Under the pieces are notes generated by a model that had not been told where the DNA came from, did not search any database, and saw only the letters and a program-made list of their open reading frames with translations. A stretch of 64,000 nucleotides of DNA from G965233625 sp965233625 (GTDB taxonomy: Bacteria > Planctomycetota > Planctomycetia > Pirellulales > Pirellulaceae). The DNA is taken from assembly GCA_965233625.1 (NCBI GenBank), contig OZ247499.1, forward strand, positions 3,472,001 through 3,536,000. The letters run 5' to 3'. This document shows, in pieces, positions 8,732-18,500 of this stretch. Each line of letters begins with the position of its first letter. Position 1 is the stretch's first letter. The position numbers and the translations under genes were made by a program.

Positions 8732-8808
8732 GAAATAGGTGGGCCGTGGCGGCTAGTGTATAGTATGCAGACGTGTTTCTGTCAGGAATATGAGCCAGGA
8801 AGTAACCC

Positions 8809-11800
8809 GTGGCGCCTCCTGTAAGCCCCAAAGAATTTGTCGATCTGCTCCGCCGCAGTCAATTGCTGAACACGCGGTTTATGCAGCGGATCGTTGAGCA
8901 GGTGGATTCGCTGCGGTCCGAATCGCAGGCGGAAGACGGTGTCGAAGCGGCGCGGCGATTAGCCAGCGGGCTCGTCAAAGCCAAAGTCATTTCACTGTAT
9001 CAGGCGCAGCAACTACTGGCCGGCCGGTACAAAGGCTTCTATCTGGGCAAGTACAAGCTGCTTGAGATCCTGGGCCGCGGCGGGATGGGCAAGGTCTATC
9101 TGGCCGAACAGGTTTCGATGCAGCGCCTGGTAGCGGTAAAAATCGTCCGCACCGCGCGCAAGCGGAAGAGCGATGTTCTGCAACGCTTCGCACGCGAAGC
9201 ACGCGCTGTCGCAGCGCTGAACCATTCCAATATCATCCGCGCCTTCGACTACGACGAAACCGGCGACACACCTTACATTGTCATGGAATTTGTCGAAGGG
9301 ATCGACGTCCAGCGGCAAGTGGGCAAGCTTGGCCCGCTAACTGCGGGTCAGGCGGCGGATTATGTACGGCAGGCGGCGGCAGGTCTAGAGCATGCCTTTC
9401 AGTCGGGGCTGGTGCATCGTGATATCAAGCCGGGCAACCTGCTGGTTGATACCCGCGGCGTGGTCAAACTTCTCGACCTGGGCCTGGTCGGAATCGATAA
9501 CAGCAACGATAGCCTGACCAACGATGCAGAGCCGCTTGGCACCGTTGACTATGTGGCGCCGGAACAGGCCGCGCACAGTTCAACGGCCGATATCCGCGCC
9601 GATATCTACAGCCTTGGCGCCGTGCTGCATTTCATGCTGACGGGCAAAATTCTGTTTCCCAACCGCAGCACGTCCGAGAAACTTGTCGCGCTACAGACGG
9701 AAGATCCCGTACCCACCGCAGAACTTGCAGGTGAACTTCCGGAAGGATTGTCCGCCGTCATTGCGAAGATGATCGCCAAGACTCCAGAAGCACGGTATCA
9801 GACCCCGCAGGAAGTGATCGACGCAGTCACGCCCTTCGCATCCGCCGTCACTCCACCGTACGACTTGTCCGCGGTGAAGCATCTTCGCGCAGACATGCTG
9901 GAACTGCTCCGCCGCAGTCCTCCGCTGCACGAAATAGGCGACCCGCAGGTTCTGGCAGAACTGACAGGTTCTGACACCGCGCAGCAGGCTGCGGATAGCG
10001 ATAGTGGCAGCGTTTCGCAGACAACGCCCGAAGATCAGCTTTCCGCTGCCGGGCTGACACGCGACGGGGCGGATGGAGATGAAGACCAGGACGAAATCGA
10101 TTCGCTGATTAACTTGCTGATCGAAGAAGAGGAACTTCACGCATCGCGCGAACCAATCAGCAACCCGGTCAGCGGTGCCGCTTCAGCGGCAGAAGGCGTC
10201 GCCAGCGACTTCAAACTTGCCCTGCAAACGAAGACCCGTAACCGCGCTCCCAAGCCCACCATCAGGCCGTCAGAAGACGGACCTATCACCGAACGTATCA
10301 CCGGCGGTGATGCACCACCGGGCGACTACTACGCGCCGCAACGCACGCAGAACTGGAAGACGGGCCTGCTTGCCACGGTGCTGGTCGGCGGCACCAGCCT
10401 GGCCATTTGCGTGGCCAGCGTGCTGTCTATCTCCAACTGGATCAGCGGTCTAACGCCAACGCCGCCGGCGGAGGGCAATCCGACACGCGGCGCGGCATCC
10501 GCGCCGGAAGTCGCCGCAACTGCACCGGCGGAAGCTGCAACTGGATCGACAAAGCCTGCTGCGTTTGACCCGCTGGCTGAAATCATCGCACCGCCCGAGT
10601 TATCGCCACCTGCTGGTGCGCGATCCATTCATCCTACCTCAACAGCAGCCGTCGTAGACGGTGTCTTCGGCGATCCGCGACGCCAGCACTTCAACCGCGT
10701 CACGGCCATCAGCGTCACAACATCAGGGATGATTGCAACCGCCTCCACCGATCAGACCATCCGCATCTGGGACGGAGAAGGGAAGCTGCTCCACACGTTG
10801 CAGTGGGGCGGCGCCGTGGTCAACGCATTGGCTTTCTCACCCGACGGAAGCACTCTTTGCGGAGGCGACGAGTCTGGCGAACTTACCGCATGGGCGCCCG
10901 GGTCCGGACAGGAATTATGGCGCCGCGATGTGTCAGGTCCTGTCACTACAATATCTTTCTCAAACAACGGCGAATTCCTGGCGGTCGCTGATGGTAGCGA
11001 AACGGCGCAGCTTTACGAAACATCAACAGGCAAGCCGCAGAAAAGCTTCGTCTATTCACAACCGCCACGCTGCGTGGCATTCTCACCAGTCGCCGCGCGG
11101 CTGGCAGTAATGCTGCAAGATGGCAGCGTTGTTGTCCGCGATGTGGAAACCAAAGCCACGCTGCTGCAGACCAGAACGGGCGCCGGCGAAGCACGCTGCC
11201 TAGCGTTCAATTCCGCCGGAGACCTGGCCGCCATTGCGGACGAAGACCGGCAGATCGTTGTCTGGCCTGCTGCGGTTTTCGCCCGTGCAGAAAACAAACT
11301 CACCGATGCTGCCGTTGACGATCTGACGCAGAAAGTCGCCTTGCCCCGCACCGCTCAAACGCTGGCCTGGCGGGGGCCTGATCTGCTGCAAGCAGCCTGC
11401 GGTTCGGGGATCTATTCGTTCAAGGTGACGGGCCTGTTGATGACGGATGAAATCCCTGCGCCTCTGTGGGGGCATCGCACGCCGGTGCGTTGTCTGGCAA
11501 CCGCCGGCGATGGTCAGAAACTACTGGTGTCAGCAGACGATGCTGGCGGCGTGCATGTGTGGCGTTTTACAGAAGCCAGCACCGCGGACCCGCCACACAC
11601 CATCAGCCGCTTCCATATCGCCGCCAGTGGAAGAGTTCTTTATGCAGGCGGATTCAACCATATTCAGCAGTGGTCCACAGACTCGCTGAAGCAAACCACT
11701 GCGTTCGGCAGATTCCCTGGTTTCGCACAGACGCTAAGTGTTAGCGAAGAGGGCAATCTGCTGGCTGCATCGGGTGGTTTTGAAAACGTCGCACAGATCT

Positions 11801-12477
11801 GGGATACCCGCAGCGGCTGGCAGCGTGCCCGGATTGACGCTGGTGGCAGGGTTATGTCACTCAGCCTCCGCGGCGATCAGAACGCTCTGGTGGCCGGCGT
11901 ACAAGGCAAAGGCTGCTCGCTGTTCAGCACCCATACAAATCAGTCTTTGATGTCGTTTGAAGATTCGCAATACGCCGTCAACAGCCTGACCGTTAGCCCC
12001 TCGCTGCAATGGCTGGCAGCAAGCGGAAGCGAGAACGTTGTCGTATGGAACGCCCGGACCGGAGACCGCGTTCTCACGCTCGAAACAGCAGGCGCCCCGG
12101 CTGTGTGCCGGTTCAGCCCCACGCGCGAGATCCTGGCCGCAGGCGGTAGCCAGGGCAAAGTCAAACTGTTCCGTATGCCCGGCGGCGAAGCCATCGGCGA
12201 ACTGGCGCCGGAAAATCCTATCGCACTGCGTTCCCTCTCCTTCGACGCAAGTGGCGACTTCCTGGCAACGTGCGGTGACGGTCCCACCGTTTGCATCTGG
12301 AACCTTCCGGCGAAGCAATGCGTCGTCCAGCTTTCACTGGGTCCGCCCGGCGCCCAGATGCATCAGGTGCAATTCAGCCCTGGTGGGAAGCACCTGTTTA
12401 TTCTGGCTGGTAACGGCGTTATCTATCGCGTGCGTTCCACCTTGCCGGAAGAGCTGCCAGTCAACAGCGACGATTAA
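8809..12477 (+). CDS. Membrane Ser/Thr protein kinase with C-terminal WD40 repeats
   Basis: A 1222-residue protein with a GTG start. The kinase domain is about residues 80-345: glycine loop GRGGMGKVYL, ATP-binding Lys about 111, catalytic HRDIKPGN with Asp about 205, DLGL in place of DFG, and VAPEQ. A low-complexity linker leads to one membrane segment (about 515-545). Residues about 620-1210 are WD40-type repeats, ending mostly in IRIWD or VCIWN-like strands, and would lie outside the cytoplasm. This PknB-plus-beta-propeller layout is common in planctomycetes; substrate and ligand are unknown. Its stop codon overlaps that of the convergent decarboxylase gene. Confidence 0.93.
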   Translation: MAPPVSPKEFVDLLRRSQLLNTRFMQRIVEQVDSLRSESQAEDGVEAARRLASGLVKAKVISLYQAQQLLAGRYKGFYLGKYKLLEILGRGGMGKVYLAEQVSMQRLVAVKIVRTARKRKSDVLQRFAREARAVAALNHSNIIRAFDYDETGDTPYIVMEFVEGIDVQRQVGKLGPLTAGQAADYVRQAAAGLEHAFQSGLVHRDIKPGNLLVDTRGVVKLLDLGLVGIDNSNDSLTNDAEPLGTVDYVAPEQAAHSSTADIRADIYSLGAVLHFMLTGKILFPNRSTSEKLVALQTEDPVPTAELAGELPEGLSAVIAKMIAKTPEARYQTPQEVIDAVTPFASAVTPPYDLSAVKHLRADMLELLRRSPPLHEIGDPQVLAELTGSDTAQQAADSDSGSVSQTTPEDQLSAAGLTRDGADGDEDQDEIDSLINLLIEEEELHASREPISNPVSGAASAAEGVASDFKLALQTKTRNRAPKPTIRPSEDGPITERITGGDAPPGDYYAPQRTQNWKTGLLATVLVGGTSLAICVASVLSISNWISGLTPTPPAEGNPTRGAASAPEVAATAPAEAATGSTKPAAFDPLAEIIAPPELSPPAGARSIHPTSTAAVVDGVFGDPRRQHFNRVTAISVTTSGMIATASTDQTIRIWDGEGKLLHTLQWGGAVVNALAFSPDGSTLCGGDESGELTAWAPGSGQELWRRDVSGPVTTISFSNNGEFLAVADGSETAQLYETSTGKPQKSFVYSQPPRCVAFSPVAARLAVMLQDGSVVVRDVETKATLLQTRTGAGEARCLAFNSAGDLAAIADEDRQIVVWPAAVFARAENKLTDAAVDDLTQKVALPRTAQTLAWRGPDLLQAACGSGIYSFKVTGLLMTDEIPAPLWGHRTPVRCLATAGDGQKLLVSADDAGGVHVWRFTEASTADPPHTISRFHIAASGRVLYAGGFNHIQQWSTDSLKQTTAFGRFPGFAQTLSVSEEGNLLAASGGFENVAQIWDTRSGWQRARIDAGGRVMSLSLRGDQNALVAGVQGKGCSLFSTHTNQSLMSFEDSQYAVNSLTVSPSLQWLAASGSENVVVWNARTGDRVLTLETAGAPAVCRFSPTREILAAGGSQGKVKLFRMPGGEAIGELAPENPIALRSLSFDASGDFLATCGDGPTVCIWNLPAKQCVVQLSLGPPGAQMHQVQFSPGGKHLFILAGNGVIYRVRSTLPEELPVNSDD

Positions 12478-14150
12478 TTCTCCGCCGCTTCCGCCTGTGC
12501 TGCCGTGACGTGTTCGACGACCGAGTGCATGCGATGCTCATCGGCAAAGGGCGATAGCACATACGACTTCAGCGCCACGATAGGCAGCCCCGTGGCCGTG
12601 GTGCGGTAGTTGGAAGTCAGACCAATCGCCACGCCTTCGCCTGCCATCGCCCGTTGATGCACCAGATGGAAGATCCGCTCGTTCAGCGCGTTGTGCTGCA
12701 GCACTTCTTCATCGCTGACGGCGCCGGTTGCTTCGCGTTGCTGAATGGTGAACGTATCAACGCCTGCCGGATACGCGCGGAAGAGCGTCACGGGGCCGCT
12801 GTTCTGATGGTTCAGCACGGTCAGACCAGGACGGGCGGCAAGTGCTTCACGCAGGATGCACGCCATCTCCACCGCATTGCCCAACAGCGCGCGGAAGCCT
12901 TCTTTGCCCAGCATCAGCAGGTTCGCCCACGCGGACATCGGCCCGGTGGCGCCGCGGGTTGTCTCCAGGGTGTACATGCCCGGATGATAGTCGCCCGTGT
13001 GATACAGGTAAGGCATCGTTTCGCGCTGGCGTAGCAGTTGCCCGAAGTCGCTGCGATCCGCCAGCATAAACAGCGAAGAGGTGTACGGTGTGAAACCCGT
13101 TTTGTGAAAATCGATGCCCAGCGAATCCGCCCGGTGCAGATGCTGCATGCGGTTATCAACCGCCGCCAGCGCACGCAGCGTCCGTCCCCGGAAGCCCAGC
13201 GGATTGCCATCGAAATCGTAATCGCTAAACACCGACCAGGCCCAACCAATCACCGCATCAGCGTGCAGATGCGGACGCCGCGGCAGCGTTCCCTCCGTTG
13301 TCAGCTTATCGAGCAACGCATCGATAGCCGCCAGATCATCCACGCCAAACGCATCCGTGGTTCCCATCGTGGCGACCACCGCGGCAATGGTGCTGCCTGC
13401 TTCGGCTGCCGACCGCAACGCTTTTTCCAGGGCAGCGACATCCATGGAATTATCATCGTGCGTAGCAACCGCCACGACATTTTCATGCCCAATGCCCAGC
13501 CAGCCGGCGACATTCAAACAGGCGTAATGGCTGTGGTCTGAAGCAAAGATCAGCGCGTTCTCGCGCAGGCCTTTCCCCATCGAACCGGGCAACGCCTTTT
13601 CGAGCGCGATCTTCATTCCGTATAGCAGCGTTCCCGTGCCGCCGAAGGTGAACACGCCGCCTGCTTTGCCCGGATCGTAGCCCAGCAATCGCGCGATGGC
13701 GGCGACGACGCGGACTTCGACTTCGGAGAAGCCGTGGCCGCTTTCGTCACTGCAGAGGTTGGGGTTAAAGATCGCGGGCAGCACGTTGCCGATGATGCTG
13801 GCGATCGACGCGTTGGCGGAAACATTTACCTGACTACGCGGGTGCCCCCAGATGGGCATGCCGTTGAGATAGGTCGCCAGTTGCGGAATCACGTCTTCCA
13901 GCGTCTGACCGTGTTCGGCGATAGCGGCGGTGGCCGCGGCTTCGTAATCCGGCGTTGCGGAAACGCCCAGTACCGGCGCCTCGGACTTCATACCATCGAC
14001 CCGGTCCAGCGCGCGTAACAGCGAGAAGACAACGTAGCCATCGTGCACGGGGTCAGACACGGGCGGTGGAAACGCCTTGCGTAGTTGCGCAACGACTTCG
14101 CGGTAATCAGCCACGCGGCCCTCTTTCAACAAGTCCGCGGATATAAACAT
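12474..14150 (-). CDS. Group II PLP-dependent decarboxylase
   Basis: A 558-residue pyridoxal-phosphate enzyme of the glutamate / aromatic amino acid decarboxylase class. The PLP-binding Lys is in the DFHKTGFTPYTSSLF segment; VFTFGGTGTLLYGMKIA and HLHADAVIGWAWSV are typical of the fold. The substrate cannot be told from sequence. From the ATG at 14150 it overlaps ribD by 44 bases; a GTG at 14114 would cut this to 8 bases and is a plausible real start. The stop overlaps the kinase stop (convergent, 4 bases). Confidence 0.9.
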   Translation of the reverse strand: MFISADLLKEGRVADYREVVAQLRKAFPPPVSDPVHDGYVVFSLLRALDRVDGMKSEAPVLGVSATPDYEAAATAAIAEHGQTLEDVIPQLATYLNGMPIWGHPRSQVNVSANASIASIIGNVLPAIFNPNLCSDESGHGFSEVEVRVVAAIARLLGYDPGKAGGVFTFGGTGTLLYGMKIALEKALPGSMGKGLRENALIFASDHSHYACLNVAGWLGIGHENVVAVATHDDNSMDVAALEKALRSAAEAGSTIAAVVATMGTTDAFGVDDLAAIDALLDKLTTEGTLPRRPHLHADAVIGWAWSVFSDYDFDGNPLGFRGRTLRALAAVDNRMQHLHRADSLGIDFHKTGFTPYTSSLFMLADRSDFGQLLRQRETMPYLYHTGDYHPGMYTLETTRGATGPMSAWANLLMLGKEGFRALLGNAVEMACILREALAARPGLTVLNHQNSGPVTLFRAYPAGVDTFTIQQREATGAVSDEEVLQHNALNERIFHLVHQRAMAGEGVAIGLTSNYRTTATGLPIVALKSYVLSPFADEHRMHSVVEHVTAAQAEAAEN

Positions 14151-15249
14151 CTTCGCCGCTTAGTTGCACCTGCACGTCTTCCAGACGTGGCGCCGCGGCA
14201 ATGGTATCCGCACCGGCGCCGTCGAATGCTATTTTGCCCCCGCCTGCCAGACGCGGCGCGATAAAGGCGTGCACTTCATCAATATGACTTGCATCAGCCA
14301 TCGCCCCTAACAGACGGCTGCCCGCTTCAAGCAGCACGTTGGTCATGCGGCGGCGGCCTAATTCGTTCAGCACAGCGTCAATGCGTTGCAGGTGTGTGTC
14401 GCCCGCTGCGGTGAAGATTTCGCATCCCGCCTGCTGCAACGCGGTGACCTTCTGCGGATCAGCAGCAGCGCCAACCGCGACCAGCACTGGCGTCTGCCGG
14501 GCGGTCTGCACCAGATGACTTTGCAGCGGCAACGCGGCGGCGGAATCGATCACCACACGCAGCGGCGTACGGTGCAGGTCAGCGGCGTGCTGTGGACGCG
14601 CGGTAAGCTGGGGATTGTCAGCTAAGGCCGTGCCGCTGCCGGTGATAATCGCGTCCACTCGGCCGCGGATCTGATGCACGATCTGGCGTGAAGCGGGGCC
14701 AGAGATCCATTTGCTATCGCCGGTATGTGTGCCGATCTTTCCGTCAATCGTCGCGGCCCACTTGGCAATCACCCACGGCCGCCCGGTGTGAAGCAACTTC
14801 AGATAGGGCGCCAGCAAGCGGTTTGCTTCGGACTGCATCAGACCGTGCTCCACGGCGATGCCGGCCGCCCGTAGCCTCTCGAACCCGCCGCCGTCGACAT
14901 GCGGCGCCGGATCGCGTACAGCAGCGACAACGCGCCCAATGCCCGCCGCAATCAATGCATCGGCGCATGGCGGTGTTTTTCCCGTGTGACAACAAGGTTC
15001 CAGCGTTACATATGCGGTGGCGCCCGCTGTATCGGCGCCGGCGTGTTGCGCGGCGATAATCGCGGCAGCCTCTGCATGCGGACCGCCATATTTATCGTGC
15101 CAGCCTTCCGCAATCACGCGGCTTGCATCGCCCTGACCGCGGGCGATGACACAGCCTACCATCGGATTCGGTTCGACCCGCCCCTCACCGCGCGCTGCGA
15201 TCTGCAGAGCGCGGGTCATGTGCTGATGATCGGTGCGGGAGAAGGTCAT
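14107..15249 (-). CDS. ribD: Bifunctional riboflavin biosynthesis deaminase/reductase RibD
   Basis: Catalyses deamination of 2,5-diamino-6-ribosylamino-pyrimidinone phosphate, then NADPH reduction of the ribose chain. The N-terminal deaminase (about residues 1-145) has the zinc ligands and catalytic Glu in GGPHAEAAA and EPCCHTGKTPPC. The reductase domain (about 155-375) has AKWAATIDGKIGT and DAIITGSGTALADNP. It has 380 residues, normal for the fusion. No FMN riboswitch-like sequence is evident upstream. The other rib genes are not in the window. Confidence 0.96.
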   Translation of the reverse strand: MTFSRTDHQHMTRALQIAARGEGRVEPNPMVGCVIARGQGDASRVIAEGWHDKYGGPHAEAAAIIAAQHAGADTAGATAYVTLEPCCHTGKTPPCADALIAAGIGRVVAAVRDPAPHVDGGGFERLRAAGIAVEHGLMQSEANRLLAPYLKLLHTGRPWVIAKWAATIDGKIGTHTGDSKWISGPASRQIVHQIRGRVDAIITGSGTALADNPQLTARPQHAADLHRTPLRVVIDSAAALPLQSHLVQTARQTPVLVAVGAAADPQKVTALQQAGCEIFTAAGDTHLQRIDAVLNELGRRRMTNVLLEAGSRLLGAMADASHIDEVHAFIAPRLAGGGKIAFDGAGADTIAAAPRLEDVQVQLSGEDVYIRGLVERGPRG

Positions 15250-15592
15250 GCATTTAGCAACGCTGAAGACGCATCATAAAGCTGAAAGCGATGATGCCTA
15301 GTGTATCAGAAGTTGCAGATTTGAAACCGGGAGCATCGGACGGAACACCAACCCGAAGCGCAAGCAGAGGTGTCCCGCGTTGACCAGAAATGGCAGTCTG
15401 GACAACTATCGGATTCGCGATTATTCGCCAAAAACCCTTGTTTTAAGCACTCAATAAAACGCCCCTCGCTCGCGCTTCGGGTTAATTTGCGCGAGCTAAA
15501 ACGTGTGTAGATACCAATGCCCCATAGGTGCGAGAGGACCAGATGTGGCGACTGGATAACGCCACATCATTTTTGAAAATGCTACGTTCGCC
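15250..15592. repeat. Intergenic region with inverted copies of a dispersed repeat
   Basis: No gene. A copy of AACCCGAAGCGCAAGC lies at 15349-15364 and an oppositely oriented copy, CGCTCGCGCTTCGGGTT, ends at 15483. The second is part of a stretch of about 57 bases (15427-15483) that recurs with a few changes at 47996-48053 beside the IS110 transposase. It lies between divergently placed ribD and the 3' end of the VIT/VWA gene. Confidence 0.7.
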
Positions 15593-18500
15593 TTACTGCT
15601 TGATCTGCACCGTGGCGACCGTCCGCATCTCTTTGCCCCGGCTGAGCGAAACGGTTTTACGTGTGACGCTTTCGTTCTTCTTGCCGAAGTTTTCGTAGAT
15701 GGTCAGGTAGACCTTACTACGCGCCGTGGTGCGGTTTGCGTCGGTGCCGTAGTAGTTGGCCTTGACAGTGTAACGCCCTTTGCTGGCGGAGCCGATGCTG
15801 TACATCTCCGGGCCGAAGCCTTCGGTCACGTCGCGCGTGATCTTGCCGCCTGCACGTGAGTTGCGATGCTTGTAAAACACCTCTTCGCCGGATGGCTCGA
15901 CCACATGCAGATCAACGTCGGTGCGGTCGGTGTTCCACATCATGGTGACGACCAGACCGGCGTTGTTAAACGGCGTTTGCGAAGCAACGGTCTGCATCCG
16001 CGTTTTGGCGAAGCCTGGGGCCTGCGTCTTCAGTTCGCCTGATTTAATCTTCCGTAGCAGGTGCGAATACTCGACGGCGGCGATCTGTTTGAAATCCTGA
16101 TAGCGGCCGTGCCACTGGCCGCCCAGTGCGATTTCGTAGTAGATCATTGCCAGGTCGGCGTTGCCAAGAGACGCCAGGCACTGAGCCATCGCCTGATACA
16201 CCTGCGGCAGATAAGGCCGCGCTTCGGCGACGCGTTTGAGCAATGGATAAGCTTGCCCGGCTAGCCCCATGTCCATCGCGGAGAAAGCCACATCGCGGGA
16301 CAGCACCGTATCGCCCGGTGTGTTTTCGATCAGGCTGCTCAGCGTCTTCAGCGCATCGGCCGGGCCGTACAGCCCGCGGCGACGGTTCGCCTCGGCGACA
16401 ATGGCGTCGTAGTCAAGCTGCGATGCGGCCAGCACCTGCAACATCTCTTTCGACATATCGCTACGGCTGGCTTCTTCGCAGACAAGACGTGGGATTTCCA
16501 CTTCAAAGGCGGAAGCTGGCAACTGTTCCAGCATCAGTCGCAAAGCCGTCGGCGTTTTGAATTGTACGCCCGGCGTCTTCTCCAGCTTCTCCATCCAGGC
16601 CAGCAGCGTCGCCTTGGGGTCTTCCAGCTTGGCAGCCGTTTCATCGGCCCGGCGGGTGATGTAATTGGCGGCGGCGACGGTTTTGATCACGTCGACATCA
16701 TCTTCGGGCTTGATGTTGAACCGCTTATAGTCCGCCTCGCTGTCGAGCATTAGCAGGGAGCAGGTCTGCCCGGTCACACGGAAGTGACGGGCGTAGGCGA
16801 CGGAGACATCGTAGGTGGCTGCTTGCAGGTCTTCCAGTTGACCGACAGCCACTTCGCCGTACAGCCGCGGCGTCAGTTCCGACTTCACCGTACGGGTCAG
16901 CGGAATGCTGATGGTTTCCGTTTCTTCACCGCGGCTGACCCGCAGCATTACATCGCCGGTTGGTTTGCCACGGCCGCAGAGCAGCAGCGTCTGGCCGGGG
17001 TACAGCGTCGTGGTGCGGCCGGCCAGCAGAATGTCCTCGCCGCCCGCGACAGTTGCATGGTGCAGACGCCAGGGGCGTTGACGGTGGGCGGTGGCGGCTT
17101 TGGCCACATCCGCTTCGCCCATCACGCTGAAGACGGCGCCGCCGCTATCGCGGGTCAGCTTCTGCAACACATTCACTGCGGTGCCGGTCAGGCCGGTGTT
17201 GTAAGCGAACAGCGTTGCGGACTTGCCGCCGCCTAATGTGCGGGCAATAAACGGCAGGCTGGTTTCGCCCCAGGTCGCGGCGCCATCGCTGAGCAGGAAG
17301 ATATCCGGCTTAGGCAGCTTTTTGGCCTGGCCCCACACGGGTGAGATGGCTTCGGCCAATGCCTGCCGCAACGCCGTGGCGCCTTCTAATGAGAGCTGGC
17401 TGCAATCGTGGATCAGCCGCTTTACGTTTTCAGGCGTGTTGTCCATGTACTGCGGCCGCCACCAGTGCGACTCGATGTTGAACGTCAGCACGGCGAAGTG
17501 CTTCATCACATCGCGGTTCTTTGTGAGTGTTTCTTCCAGCAGACTCAGCCAGACGTTGAATTTGTCCGGGTTGGAACTGAGCGAAGTATCAAGCAGGAAG
17601 ATCGCGTGCTTGCTGCCTGCTGCCGGTTTGCTGGCCGGCAGGTTGGGCGTAATGCGTGTTGCGAAATATTCGCCCGTTTCCTGATCGCCGCCTTGCAGCA
17701 GCACGGCGCCGGGGTTTTGCAGGCGTACTTCAATCTGGTTCTGCTTGGGATTGGCGTAGTGATAGTACGCGCGGCCCGATGCCAGGAACGGGCGCACTTC
17801 CGGCTTAATGTTGGCCGAAGTGCCAGGCATCGCGGAAACATTGAGGTCCACGCTGGTTTCGGCGCGGTGTTCTGGCAGATCCAGTGCGTAAACCAGATCG
17901 TCGCCGTCCTGCCGCAGGTTCACATCGTAGCCAATCACAATGCGATGCAGCTTGCCGGGCATCAGCGGGTAAACCTTGGCGTTGAACATGCCGGCGCCGG
18001 ACCACTCGACCAGCGCGGGATCGATACGGCGGCGGACGGTTTCGCTGTATGCATGGGCGGCCTGTTCCCGCGGCACGATGCGGGCTTCTTTGACCTTCGA
18101 CCAGGTTTCGCTGCGGGCCTTCAGAATCTCACCCGGCCCGGTGCCACTGGCGCGGACCAGTTCCGCGTTGAGGAAACCGTTGGAAGCCAGCTGATCCACC
18201 TGCGGACGGTACTCGAAAGAGGTCTCACCAAAGGCGAAGTAATACAACGACGCCTCGTTAGGCAGCCGCACCTTGAAGGCGCCTTCTAACTGCCGGCCGC
18301 GGTTGTTGTAGTAGTACAGGTCCAGCAGCACGCGGGCGCGGAAGCCATCGACCTGCACATTCACCTGCATCCCTTCCAATGGCAGTTCGTCCTTGTCGCC
18401 GATCATCAACCGCGAAGCATTCGGCGTAGCCTTCGCCCGCCGCCAGGTGCGCAGGTTGTCTTTCGGTTTGCTTTTCTTACCGTCTTTGGCTAGGCCGCTT

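Noticed and set aside
15250..15592. FMN riboswitch upstream of ribD
   Set aside because: None of the conserved RFN element blocks were recognised in the ribD upstream region.
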